Origin: Amphiura filiformis
Lineage: Eukaryota; Echinodermata; Ophiuroidea; Amphilepidida; Amphiuridae
Length of the DNA: 64,000 nucleotides
Reading direction: 5' to 3'
NCBI RefSeq assembly: GCF_039555335.1
Contig: NC_092635.1
Span: forward strand, 66,987,558 to 67,051,557
Shown: one piece after another, positions 12,342 to 23,439 of the stretch
How the letters are laid out: the number at the start of each line of letters is the position of its first letter
How positions within the stretch are numbered: position 1 is the first letter of the stretch
Notes under the pieces: generated by a model
The model's database searches: none
Seen by the model: only the letters and a program-made list of their open reading frames with translations
Told to the model about the DNA's origin: nothing
Position numbers and translations under genes: made by a program

Positions 12342-12628
12342 AATGGGCTATTCCATTTAAAATCCACACTACCCCTGTGGAAGATTTTGGAAATATCTTC
12401 CACAGGGGGAGTATGAATTGCAAATGGAATTAACATATTAGGCAGCTCCATTTGATTTTCATACACCCTCTGAGAAAGATTCAATCTGAATCTTCCACAG
12501 AGGGAGAGCGAGATTCAAATGGAGCTGCTAATAAGTTCATTCTATTTGAAATTCATACTCCCCCTGTGGAAGGTATTTCCAAAATCTTCCACAGGGGTAG
12601 TGTGGATTTTAAATGGAATAGCCCAATG
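12342..12628. mobile_element. Palindromic MITE family B, copy 1
   Basis: Termini GGGCTATTCCATTTAAAATC and GATTTTAAATGGAATAGCCC bracket a nested foldback built on CTTCCACAGGGG and CAAATGGAGCTGC. A second copy at 42013-42297 shares the whole layout. Non-coding. Confidence 0.85.
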
Positions 12629-12659
12629 CGTTCGCGCTCGTTCACCTGTAGTGTGTCCG

Positions 12660-12855
12660 TCTTAAGTTGAGAGTAACGCCATGTTGGATTTCGAAGTGGC
12701 AGATTCAATCAGTGCGTTTACGCGGTTGCATCGCCAGTATACGGACAAATCGCCCTTCAACGCGTGTGTATACGCCCCGCGGGATTAAGTTAGCCTTTGA
12801 TTGGAATCTGCCACTACGAAATCCAACATGACGTTATTCTCAATTTGAGACGAGT
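12660..12855. mobile_element. Small inverted-repeat element (MITE J)
   Basis: TGAGAGTAACGCCATGTTGG and ATTTCGAAGTGGCAGATTC on the left, GAATCTGCCACTACGAAAT and CCAACATGACGTTATTCTCA on the right. About 190 bp, directly beside MITE B. Confidence 0.78.
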
Positions 12856-13321
12856 ACAGCATACTGTGTTTTTGTAAATGAATGTGCAATGGATAATATT
12901 CATCTCGTTTTAATAGAGGTTTGGATCCCTTTTCTGACGGGGTTCATCCGTTTGTTTATCAATATTTATTTTTTCCATAAAAATCTCAGTGCTCAATTTG
13001 ATATAGATATTTCGCGTTCAATTAACCATCCAATCACAATTTCCTTTTCATTACCTGGTATATTCAGCAAAAAAGGTACATTACTCACGAGTTTAAAGAC
13101 TGGCAAAATAATGACAACAATTGTGATGATCACATTCATAGTGGATGGTGAAAATTTGAAGCCGATGGAGTTTTGTATTGCAAAAAAGGAACTGCGGTAT
13201 TACAAACCACTAGTCCCACTGGGGCTTTAAAAATAGACGGATATAAGGGTTCCATTTCTCGAATGCAATCATACAACACCTTATAGTCACATACTTCAAA
13301 TGACTGATGTGCAAAAGTCGA

Positions 13322-13467
13322 CTGTTCCAGTGCCAGAAGTGGGTAAGTGCAAAAGCTGCCTTGTGAACATTTGGCAATTTACACGTCCCACACAGTATAT
13401 TGGACCCATCAACACATTGTAGCTACACATGGCAGCTATTGTACTTACCCACTTCTGGCACTGAGTA
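13322..13467. repeat. Inverted repeat, about 145 bp
   Basis: CAGTGCCAGAAGTGGGTAAG and CTTACCCACTTCTGGCACTG face each other across about 95 bp in the intron between Gene B exons 5 and 4. Confidence 0.8.
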
Positions 13468-13720
13468 GTCGAAGTGAGGTGTTAACCTAATTTTTAGTGA
13501 GTTAAGAACGGTGAATATTTGGCACCATTTAGGAATCATCTTTGTCATGTTTTTTGGGTTTTTTTATAACTTTTTCTCTCCTGGTATGCAACGTGATTTA
13601 TTTTAGAAATCTCAATATTTTTCCTACAATTATGTCAGCGATTAAATTTTGTTTTATATCCAGATTAATATAATATTCAGATAAAACAATGATAATCTAT
13701 TGTCGTATGTATATACCTAC

Positions 13721-13809
13721 AGCATAAGCCTTCATTGCACCATCCTTCACCCGACTCACACTGCGCACATGCTGGACCTGGTTTGTAAGGTGCCCCTGTT
13801 TCAGGAACA
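13721..13809 (-). CDS. Gene B exon 4: Cys-rich hinge after CAP
   Basis: Phase 2 in, encoding VPETGAPYKPGPACAQC, then ESGEGWC and NEGLC. The YKPGPACxxC…C…LC pattern is the short disulfide hinge that follows many CAP domains. Two donors are possible. GCT|GTAGGT (ending at 13721) leaves phase 1 and reads openly into exon 5, whereas TAG|GTATAT (ending at 13717) would meet a stop in exon 5. The first is therefore chosen. Confidence 0.8.
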
Positions 13810-13926
13810 CTAACAGACAAAGGGGGAGAATATGGAAAAAAATAATTAGGAAAATATATTTCTCAACTCACAATATTAATCAACCTACTTTCATTCAAAT
13901 CAAAAAACAAAACAATATAAAATTAC

Positions 13927-14012
13927 CTTGGTGCATAGTTACAAACTGTGTAAAATCCAAACAGACAGAGGGCGCTACCACAGCCAAGCTCCTGCAGTTG
14001 TCCGAATGCAAT
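13927..14012 (-). CDS. Gene B exon 3: CAP domain end
   Basis: An 86-nt exon, phase 0 in and phase 2 out, encoding IAFGQLQELGCGSALCLF and GFYTVCNYAP. It joins exon 2 to make GHYRIIAFGQLQELGCG, a divergent CAP1 signature (the usual TQVVW is replaced by RIIAF), and holds the CAP2 signature FYTVCNYAP. The acceptor is atccccag before 14012 and the donor CAAG|GTAATT. A palindromic MITE begins only about 35 bp from the acceptor. Confidence 0.88.
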
Positions 14013-14046
14013 CTGGGGATTAGGAAACACTTTGAAGTAAGAGGTA

Positions 14047-14183
14047 AGGTGTGAAATCAAAACTCGACCGCCAGTTGACCGCCGATTACCGGCCGCGATT
14101 GAACCGCGTTCCATTGTTTAGAACAATAGAAATCGGCCATAACCGGATGGAACCGCCGGGTCGAGTTTTGATTGTATCCCTAA
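14047..14183. mobile_element. Palindromic MITE family D, copy 1
   Basis: GAAATCAAAACTCGACCGCC and CGGGTCGAGTTTTGATT form the ends of a 135-bp hairpin centred on CATTGTTTAGAACAATAG. Two further copies lie at 17810-17944 and 20867-20990. Confidence 0.85.
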
Positions 14184-14227
14184 GTCAACTCTCATTTCTT
14201 TTTGATACTTTTTTTTTACAATATGTC

Positions 14228-15585
14228 TACGAGGGGCAGTCAGTATGTTTTAAGAGTTGACTCGTGACGTCATTTGGGGATTGTTTTCATGGCATTTCTC
14301 AATGATTACATAAACACTGTACCTTTGTCTTTCAAACAACACATGTAAAAATTATGTCGCACACATGATTACGTAACAGCATTAGCATAAAGTTAATGGT
14401 CTAGAGTCACCTGGTGAAATTGAGTCGTTTTTGTTAAGGGAAATAAGAGGCTGAAATGAGGTATTGTTGTATTTTCTATATTTTCTCGGGAATTAAAGTA
14501 TGGAGAATGCTGCCTTTTGGAACAGTAATAGAACACAAACTACCAGTTTATTTAACCATGTTTGTTGGGCTGTAAAGGTTTTAGTTTATTAAAAATGCGT
14601 GGTCAAATGTGTCTTATTTTTGACAAAAACAAGGTTTTTCTTTCTATAAAAATCTTGATATTGCCAAAAATAGCAAACATGGAAATTTACATTTTTGCCA
14701 GTTCTGTTGACTAATCTCCAAACATTAAAAAGGGAATCTCCCTAGAAAATATTTGAATCCGTGATTAAAATATAACCGTTATTCTACCATTGTTACATTT
14801 ATGCAAAAAGTAGTGGTACAGAGAGAGAGGCCGTCGTTTGAATGAAAAATTTATTTTTAAAACTTTTCTGTTCATTTCAGGTTGAGATCATCCATAAAAA
14901 TTCATATGAAGATTTAAATTCAAATTTTCATAGCATTTTGTAATATTTTAGGCCCTATTTACATGGAATTTTGCAATTTTCGTGCATTTCCACCATGTTG
15001 TATCGGTCATCCTACCTACGCATGCGCAGATTGTTGTTTAATTTGCACCAGTTATCATTGCACTGAGTACCAGCTCTCACACGTGACCAGTCATTAAATT
15101 TTAGTCTGTTTCATTTTGGAGATAATGAATGTCATTTGTAATAACTGCTTTTTCATTTTCGCCATTTTTGCAGAATAATTTTGCTTCCATTCAAGCCCTA
15201 AAGTTGTTGAAGTTTCAAGACGTCTCATTTTCACCCAAGTTTAATGGCATGTCTCATATTTTACCAAATGTAAACTGAGGACCTAGTGTTTATTCCTGCC
15301 TAAAACTAGCCATATGCACTTTGTACTTTTGCTGTTCTCGGACATTTTAAACACGTGTTTTTTCTGTAATTTAAAAGGCCCGCCTTTTTGCGTGATTTGG
15401 CAGTGTCCCTAGTCTATTGATTTTATGCTCATGCTGTTACGTAATCATGTGTATGATATAATTTTTACATGTGTTGTTTGAAAGACAAAGGTACAGTGTT
15501 TATGTAATCATTGAGAAATGCCATGAAAACAATCCACATATGACTTAACGAGTCAACTCTTAAAACATACTGACTGCCCCTCGTA
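14228..15585. mobile_element. Foldback element with about 170-bp terminal inverted repeats
   Basis: The left arm (14230 to about 14395) starts CGAGGGGCAGTCAGTATG and the right arm (about 15425-15583) ends CATACTGACTGCCCCTCG. The arms match closely over about 170 bp, and the element sits between TA dinucleotides. About 1 kb of interior has no transposase. It occupies Gene B intron 2. Confidence 0.85.
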
Positions 15586-16212
15586 TATAAGCCTAATTCA
15601 TACTCGATCGCTGAGAGACAAGCGACCGATTTTTAACCAACCCGTTTTCTAATAGCAACAATCTATCTGTCGACGCTGAGAGAAAATTTCAAATTAGCTG
15701 TTGCAAAAACAACAGCATCACCACCTGATTTTATCTAAACTTTGGTAAAGGTAAGTATGGTGGCGCTAAAGCAGATATTTTAATAGTCATCCATTGTATC
15801 GCTCTGGAGATCCAGCAGCATATTTTGTAAAATGTGTACCGAAAAAGGTTGTTGCAACCCGCCTGAACATTCTATGCTTCGATATCATCGTCTAGCTGTG
15901 GACCCTTTTTATCCAATAAAATCAAAATAAGTACCAACAGTTTCCATGCATGTGATGTTACCATGGCGTCATTATGTGGGTACGCTCGTTTTTAACCTTA
16001 TTTAACATAGGACATGCATATAGTGCCCAAATGCTATACTGTCTAAAAGATTACATCAAATTAGATCACGAATTGACAAATTATACTAAATTTGATATCA
16101 TTTGCACATGTGTTTGTCATTACAGTTGAATTCAAGAATATGACGTCATGTTTATAGGCTTTCCCCGGAGACATAGCTTGATATTAAGTAGGTCACACAA
16201 AATGGCATTATC

Positions 16213-16882
16213 TTAAGGGGTGGGGTATGAACGTTTGGAGAGTATTTATTGTGGGACATTAGAGCACATCAGACACATCGAATTGCATTCTGAATACGAA
16301 GAATGTCCTTCTGATATCAAATAATTTTGATTTTTTGAAATTCGCAATGTAATACACATTTTATGGCAAAAGATTAAAAATTGATATTTTTGATATTTAA
16401 CAGTACTCGAAGTAAACTTTATAAATCTAATGATTTATACTTAAAGTGTATGTAGGTGGGATGAAAAGCCGACGATCAATTGAAAATTCTGACCTTTCGT
16501 ATTGAAGATATGGATTTTTTTCCCCCAAACACCAAAAAATATTAGGTCTTTTGGGGGAAAATCCATATCTTCAATATGAGAGGTCAAAATTTTCAATTGA
16601 TCGTCGGCTTTTCATCCCAGCTACAAACACTTTAAGAATATATCATTAGATTTATAAAATTTACTTCGAGGACTGTTATATATCAAAAATGTGAAAAATG
16701 TCAAATTTTAATAATTTGTCATAAAATTTGTATTATATCGTTAATTTCAAAAATGAAAATTATTTGATATCAGAAAGACATTCTTCGTATTCAGAATGCA
16801 ATTCGATATGTCTGATGTGCTCTAATGTCCCACAAAAAATACTGTCGAAACGCTCAAAACGCTCATTCCAGATCCCTTAAGG
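16213..16882. mobile_element. Palindromic MITE family C, copy 1
   Basis: A long near-palindrome centred near 16535: ATTGATCGTCGGCTTTTCAT and its complement, the CTTCTGATATCAAATAATTT and AGAATGCAATTCGATATGTC words, and the AAGGG tips all occur in both arms. A second copy is at 29202-29790 and fragments are at about 11420 and 43745. Confidence 0.85.
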
Positions 16883-17517
16883 CAAGCGAACAGAGAGTTG
16901 TAAGCTAACATCAAAACAGGTATTCTATATCGCTTAAGGGATAAAGCTGTCTAATTCCTCCACGATGTCTTGACAATAGGCTAAGGAACCAGAACCAAAT
17001 ATGCTCGATCCTTGGATCGACCATTGATGCTGCTTCGATGCTTGTTATTAACGGACTGTTAACTGCAACTTGATTTTCTAGGCCACTATATTAGGAAAGA
17101 AGATCTGGAGTGTTTGTTTCTTGGGCCATAATAATGGAAGGAGAGACAGCGGGCGCCAGAGGACAACATATCATTAAAGTATCGCAGCCTGGACGGGTTT
17201 GGATAACGTCAAGCTGTTGAGCTCAGGATGGATTGGCATTCCATGGTCGCCCAACGTCACTTGATGAGAAGTATGGTAAAATTGCATTGGACAATGCATT
17301 ACGTACATACAATATTGTTATAACAATTATCAATAGCTATTTAATTAATATTTCTTAGATAATATGGACCGAACAAGCATCGATGCCCGATCGAAAGATC
17401 GAAATAATTTGATTACCTAATTTCGTGTATGCTTACATGAAGAATAGAATTTTAAATGAGTATATATTGTTGTATTATTACGTTTGTATTTTAATTGCGG
17501 AAAAATCGCATACTTAC
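16883..17517. other. Part of Gene B intron 2
   Basis: No repeat or coding signal recognised; a possible short duplication of GATCGA words near 17000-17030. Confidence 0.45.
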
Positions 17518-17778
17518 AATACGATAGTGTCCACAGATCCTGTTTACTTCGCAAGTAGAAGAATGGAAGTCATAAAACTGCATTTCATCAAACCATTCCG
17601 TAACAGCTTGTGTCAGACGTGGATCTTTAGAGCTACTTCTCCAGATGTTTTGGGCCACAGAACCATCGTACGGTAGCGGTTCAGGTCGGGAACTATTGGG
17701 CATCTTGGGGTGTCCATGCTTCCATTGACACTGTCTCGCCCATCTTTCGGCTAAAGAAGCTAATTCTGTATTCCAAGT
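17518..17778 (-). CDS. Gene B exon 2: CAP domain core
   Basis: A 261-nt phase 0-0 exon that continues the CAP fold directly from exon 1: TWNTELASLAERWARQC, then QWKHG, YDGSVAQNIW, AVTEWFDEMQFYDF and CEVNRICGHYRI. Of the four residues that usually line the CAP cavity, both histidines (KHG, GHY) and one glutamate (DEMQ) are present, while the usual GEN motif reads AQN, so one glutamate is replaced by glutamine. That replacement occurs in many non-vertebrate CAP proteins. The acceptor is attctgcag before 17778 and the donor ATT|GTAAGT. Confidence 0.9.
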
Positions 17779-17809
17779 CTGCAGAATTAACAGGTGCGGT
17801 ACAGTATTG

Positions 17810-17944
17810 TAAGGGATGAAATCAAAACTCGGCCAGCTGTTGACTGCCGGTTCCGTCCAGTTTATGTTGTTCTAAACAATGGAAACCATACAGAACCGGC
17901 GGAACCGGCAGTTGACCACCGTACGAGTTTTGATTTCATCCTTA
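17810..17944. mobile_element. Palindromic MITE family D, copy 2
   Basis: A 135-bp hairpin starting GGGATGAAATCAAAACTCGG and ending GTTTTGATTTCATCC, with the same GTTCTAAACAATGGAAACC centre as the other copies. It begins about 30 bp from the acceptor of Gene B exon 2. Confidence 0.85.
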
Positions 17945-18339
17945 ACATTGTATATACAATGGTTTGAAATCTAAGTGAAAATTTTACTATATTTTAACAA
18001 TCATATTTAGTGGTAGTAAGCTTGTACTTTCCATAAAGTACGTCAAACAACAACTCAGCTGATCGAGGATAACTAATGTTTATAAAAATAAGATCACATG
18101 ATCACAACTAAATGACAACAATATTTTCAGACAGTTTGAAAAAATGAAAAAACAAATGAGCAGAAATATACAATGGGCAGATGAAAATGAAACTTCTATC
18201 TAGTTATATGATTTGTTAGTACAAAATACTGCTGACTATAATAAGGTTCGTTTATCCGAAAAAATGAAAAGGGGTTGCTAGTCCAACAGTTATGGTTATG
18301 GTTAGGGCGGGTTAGGCACCACATCGAATTTGGTCCTAC

Positions 18340-20712
18340 TCTCGGTGTACTGTCCAAATAACTTAGACACCCGGTTTTTAGGATATATTTCGAAAAGTTT
18401 TCACTTTGGAAAAAAGTCATGAAAGAAAAGTTGCTAAACACGGTCAGACCTAACAGAAATTATTAGTAAAGCGATGAAAAATATTCTTCCTTGTCTACTT
18501 TTATTCAATTTTGACCGATTTACAGCAAGATATCTGGGTCCAGCCGAATATTCCTAATGACTTGAAACTTTTGATGGGATAATCTATTTACAGTAAGGGG
18601 TGTTTGAACATTGTAATCATGCATATTGATCAATGATTCCACCCTTTTTTCTTTGATCCTTTTACTAATTCACAATAATGGCGGTCTACTCAAATGCATT
18701 CAACAAAAGCATGTTTGCAATCTACCGCGAGAGGTCGTCTCACACACATAACAAATACACTACGATCAAATAGGTTGATGACAATATTTGATTGAATGAA
18801 CTGCACTGTGCCATGATTTCGGTGAAGGACACCGGTTCAAATCCTTTGTTTGGAGCCAATCAATAATTCCATGCACAACCTCTATAACTCAAAAGATGTC
18901 ACAGTTGGTGCATTATAACAGATGATAGAGCAAGTTACTATGCGGCTGGAGTGTATTGTGAATTATACTCCTCACCAATAACATCAGAACATTTATAGTG
19001 CATACAATTGGTATTTTCTTAGAATTGGGCCAAGCCAAAAGCATGCACAGAAGAAGATTCAAATACCGCGCCGAATTGTTGTAATTGGTTGAGGGACAGC
19101 TGGGATCACTTATAGTAGGCATGTCCACTAAAAATTAAAGTACTTTTAAATTGATTCAGACCTAACTTATTGGCTGGGAATTGATGAAAGAAACATTTTG
19201 GCGTTTAAATAATCTTAATCGGACGTTTCATTCCAGAGATATGGCCTTTCGAGTGTCACGGTTTTATATAGGGCTGCTAGAACATGTTAAAAGTTAAAGT
19301 CCAAAAGGAATACTAACAGAAAGTGCAACTTTAAGGTACTTTTTCTTAATGTATTTATTAACTAGCTTATCTGGAACATTATATTTGCTTATAACAACAT
19401 GAAAATAAGATCATCCTGAAAATTTAATCGATTTTGTTGACATACAACAAAAAATATAAGACCTCAAAACCCATGGTTTGTTTGGTGAAACCTCAAGCAT
19501 GATCATAGATGGCCGCCATGGAAAATATCTCCATAGAGGAGATGAACAATAAGTGCATTATTTCAAATAAAAAGCGGTAGTCTTAACATTGTTCAATCTT
19601 TTAAGGTCAGCACATTTTATCTTCCAAAATTATTATATTTCATCATGGCATATGTTTGGTAACATTACTCACTACCAATTTTGAGAAATTTGCTCCAACT
19701 CAAAGGTTATCTTTACTACATTGAGCAATACACTGTGTGTGCATGGAAGCCATGATGGATTATCATGGATAGCATATGAAATGGACATGGTAGTGAGAAG
19801 TGCACGGGGAAGTGCATGATTTGAGATGGGCCGCGGTAGGCTTAAACATTCTTAAATTTCTTAACATCCTACACATTTTGTCTTCAAAAATAGTTAAATT
19901 TTATGAGTATGTAAGTTTGCTTGTCTGATTCACTCCAAATTCGGAGATAATTGCGTTTGAACACCTGATGCACGGAATGGTGTCACTTCAACCTGTTGTA
20001 GTTCTCATCTCATTAAATTTTTCAATAAAAAAAGTTGGTCTCTTCATGAAGGAAGGTCATCTCTATTTACTGACCAAACAGGAAAAAGTTTGGTTAATGT
20101 TTTCTGGTGGAATCAGGAATTTCTTGAAACACCCTGATATAGGCCTACATTTGGATCAAAACAAGTCATGTATGCCATTTAACAGGCCTGGGATTTCTTG
20201 TATCGATCAGTTTCTCCATAGACAATACGTGTGTGAGTCCACGCACACAGTGAACGAAAAATCGTTCTAGTGGAAACTGTATTGACAGTGGGCATCCCTA
20301 CTTATAGTTAATACACTAAGAATAAATATGCCAATTAGAAACACTGTCTGCATTTTATGAACTGAATATTTTTCATTTTTATAAAATGTTTTTGGTGAGG
20401 AGTATAATTAATTTACTATTCATCCATTTACTATCCAAAATCACCATACCTACAAATTTGTATAATGAGACCTTCCAAAATAATGGTACCCAACTTCTAC
20501 CGGATTATTTTTAAAGTGTTGAGAAAAACCTTCCAATTTCAATAGAATTTCTGGTAAACTCTCACTCAATGCTTTGGAAACACAAAATCCCGTTAGGTCT
20601 CAGCGAATGTTAACACTTTTCTTTCATGACTTTCTTTAAAAGTGGATATTTTTTCAAATAAGTAACAAAAACTGGGTGTCTAAGTTAATTGGACAGACAA
20701 TAGCGAACTGTC
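18340..20712. mobile_element. Old foldback element in Gene B intron 1
   Basis: Outer arms: CAAATAACTTAGACACCC and AGTCATGAAAGAAAAG at 18353-18435 return in reverse as CTTTTCTTTCATGACT and GGGTGTCTAAGTTAATTGG at 20615-20694. Inner arms: GTGAATTATACTCCTCACC at 18957 against GGTGAGGAGTATAATT at 20393. The pairing is patchy, so the element is old. A 100-codon plus-strand frame inside has no motif. Confidence 0.65.
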
Positions 20713-20866
20713 GGACGTAAAAGGACGAAAAAATGTCGAAGTCATTATTTTCAGAAATTGTGATATATTTTAATACAGCGCAAGATATTCGAACTGCGTC
20801 TTATTATTCTTTAAAAAAAAGTCTAGCATAACCTGATTGCAAAGTTAATAGCCCTAAACCCAAGAC

Positions 20867-20990
20867 GTAATGGATGAAATCAAACTCGACCGGCGGTTGA
20901 CCGCTGGTTCCGTCTGAATTCTATTGTTCTAAACAATGGAAACCAGACGGAACCGGGCGAAACCGGTCGAGATTTGATTTCATCCCTAAG
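20867..20990. mobile_element. Palindromic MITE family D, copy 3
   Basis: A 124-bp hairpin with TGGATGAAATCAAACTCGAC at the left, AGATTTGATTTCATCC at the right and the GTTCTAAACAATGGAAACC centre. It ends about 48 bp from the donor of Gene B exon 1. Confidence 0.85.
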
Positions 20991-21037
20991 CAATAGCAAT
21001 TCGTCTGCCGTCTTATGAAGACGTTTGGTATACTTAC

Positions 21038-21334
21038 CACGTAATTCATGTCCGACGCAGGTGGCGTGACATTTCTCCGATACGTATTATGGATATCTAC
21101 AAGCGCTCTTATCTCGTGGTCTTTATACACGTATCCCCTTTTTAATCTTCTTTGATTTGACATTCTAGAAATATGATTTGGTAGTGTTAAAACTTTGGTG
21201 TCTTCTCTTGTCCCAAACGATGTCTGGTGTTGTAGAGATGTATTTCCCGTTGACGGTGAAGCGGATGGAATCAACTCAAAATACCAAAAGTAGAAAACCA
21301 ACGCAAATAAAAAGTTACCGTAGATATATTCCAT
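21038..21334 (-). CDS. Gene B exon 1: signal peptide, pro-region, start of CAP domain
   Basis: The first exon of a secreted CAP-superfamily protein. The ATG at 21332-21334 opens MEYIYGNFLFALVFYFWYF followed by ELIPSAS, a typical signal peptide with a hydrophobic core. A Ser/Thr-rich pro-region follows and ends in QRRLKR|GYVYKDHE, a furin-type RxKR site. The CAP domain then starts with EIRALVDIHNTYRRNVTPPA and SDMNYV; the HN.YR motif is characteristic of the family. The donor GTG|GTAAGT is phase 0 at 21038. The frame stays open to a TTG four codons upstream, but the ATG is the likely start. CAP proteins are extracellular with varied roles; none can be assigned here. Confidence 0.87.
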
Positions 21335-21754
21335 GTTATGTATCAACGTTGTACATATTGAAAAGTGTTGACATATCTTTGTATTGTGTCAGTCGCCATT
21401 TTTATATCTTTCTTAATCCATGTCTCCATTACAGAGGGCGTATACTCAGCCGGCGCACTTAATACGTTTAGTTATGACTTTTGACTATATTTACATTGGA
21501 ATGCCATTCATAAATATCATAAATCTATCCTCAATACAAACTGCACTGTATACATATTATGATACAGCCCAAACACAAAATTACAATTTGCCTGTCATCT
21601 CCTACATGTGTCATCATAATCCTTATCACATGACTTGCTCTATAGGGTGTTTAATATTATCAAGATGTACATATTCATTTAATCATCTTTATTCAGTGAT
21701 TTCAGCAATGTGACCATATGATTTCATCTGTAATTGTACATTGCTGTTTATGAT
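21335..21754. promoter_or_regulatory. 5' flank of Gene B
   Basis: This is the sequence directly upstream of the Gene B start codon on the minus strand and should hold its 5' UTR and promoter. No TATA box or other core element is clear enough to name. Confidence 0.3.
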
Positions 21755-22465
21755 GACTATTCGCCGTAGAAGTGACGTCATAATTTTGAATAGATCGCCC
21801 AACGACGAAAGTAAAGAGCGAGTTAACCGTAAGTTGACTATGATTTCACATATTTACATTCAGGACGCCCTCTGTTATTACACAAGGCAAAATAATACTG
21901 TCTATACACCTATCCGACTTCGCCATTACTGCGGTGTCCCCGATGTAAAACTGCGGTGTCCCGAGGTCGGGGGTTCCATCCATTATTTATTGTGTGCTAT
22001 ACAGAATTGTACCCGGAACTGTACACAACAGTGATATTCAATACACAATCATGAGTATTGAATTACGAATTAAATCTCCCGCTCTGGTACATCTGTGTTG
22101 CCGTCAATAGAGGGCCAAATACAGTAAACGCTTCTCGGATTGGTGTATAGCAATCACGGTAGGAGCACGGGCTCCGACTCATAATCGGAAGGATGCGGGT
22201 TCGAGCCCCGGCGACTCCATCATGTTGTGCCCTTGAGTAAGGCACTTTATCTCGATTACTCCTCTCCACCCAGGTATATAAATCATAGACATCTTTGACA
22301 TCTATGGTTCAATGCAGAAGTATCGCGTGAACGTAATAGTGCAGTGCGATATATTCACTTTGTCTTAACCTAAATTAAACTTTGTCTTAACTTAAATTGG
22401 CTTAATCTATTGATATGGTAATTAATCCTGTTACATCATCACTTCTACGGCGAATACTGTCCGAG
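21755..22465. mobile_element. MITE family H-type element, copy 2, carrying a SINE
   Basis: Left tip ACTATTCGCCGTAGAAGTGA and right tip TCACTTCTACGGCGAATACT are inverted. The right half (GACATCTATGGTTCAAT; GGTAATTAATCCTGTTACAT) matches copy 1 at 5487-5850. A tRNA-like SINE lies in the middle. Confidence 0.68.
22145..22275 (+). mobile_element. tRNA-derived SINE (tRNA-Met-like head)
   Basis: GACTCATAATCGGAAGG resembles the anticodon stem-loop of an elongator tRNA-Met (CTCATAA loop), and GGGTTCGAGCCCC is a good B box of an internal Pol III promoter. The tail contains CTTGAGTAAGGCACTTTATC, a motif common in animal tRNA SINEs. The 5' acceptor and D arms do not pair cleanly, so this is a SINE rather than a functional tRNA gene. 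Confidence 0.68.
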
Positions 22466-23439
22466 AGAGAAAGAGTGAAACAGCAAATATCCGTTTCTTT
22501 TTCTACCACTTCTTTTTTTTCTGGATTAAAATCAAATGCAATATCGACAGATTTGGGCAGCTTATATTCGTTAGTTTTGAAGGAAAAATTATATAATTAT
22601 GACCATTTATACCAAGTTGGCGTTTAAAATTCTGTTTCGAAAAAAAGAAACATAAATGCCACTTTAAAAAAATAAATAAATAAATAAACATGTGCATAAT
22701 AATCATAACAAGAATTATACTTCCCTGGCTATGTATTTACTGGCGGCATGTATATATTTTGGATCACCCTATAAAGCATAATATTTCACAGTCGTAGCTT
22801 AGTCGAGCGAGTAATGAGTAAACCAGTCGGTTGCAATATAAAGGCGTATGATCATAATATTAAACAATCAGTGTTAAAATAAGCAAGTAAAATACGTGTA
22901 AAACGTGCATGCCCTATGGGTTTAGTGAGACTTAAGTATAACGTGGCATTCTTGCGTTAAGGAAGTCTAATTGATCCTAACGTGATACATAAACATATTA
23001 GCTGATAAACATTTACGGTATTTGCTAATTGTGGCGTACATTATTATTTTTCCCCTGCGACGAATTCCCTACTACTTTAAATCGTCTTGTTCCTTACCGT
23101 CCAATGAGGGCAACGGATCAGTGTTTTTGTTTTGTTTTGGGGTTTTTTTTTTCCTGTCTCTTTCTTCTATCATAGCCTCACGAAGAACACTTTGTAGATC
23201 ACAAAAGGCTAATTCTGGGGCGGGGACGTGTTTCCTACACTGGTTGGCAAATTTACCCAATCATTTCTTTTTTGCCACTTTTTTATAATTCAAGCCAAAT
23301 GTCCCCGTACTTTTCAGGACTGATAGACGTCACTGGCTTACATCTGGAATTGTCGCTTCAAAACAAAACGAGGGAGAAAACCCCCACAACCGAAGGTCGG
23401 CGTTATCTTTTCTATCAGGACAGACGAATAAAAACAATT
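22466..23439. other. Intergenic stretch, nothing recognised
   Basis: Poly-T and poly-G/T runs near 23125-23155 and an (AAAT)n run near 22668-22690. Opposite-strand short frames have no motif. Confidence 0.5.

Noticed and set aside
13717-13809. Donor TAG|GTATAT for Gene B exon 4
   Set aside because: It would put exon 5 in a frame with an immediate stop; GCT|GTAGGT keeps it open.
19968-20270. A 100-codon plus-strand frame in Gene B intron 1
   Set aside because: No motif, inside an old foldback element, antisense to the gene.
22145-22275. A functional tRNA-Met gene
   Set aside because: The anticodon region and B box are present but the acceptor and D arms do not pair; the tail is SINE-like.
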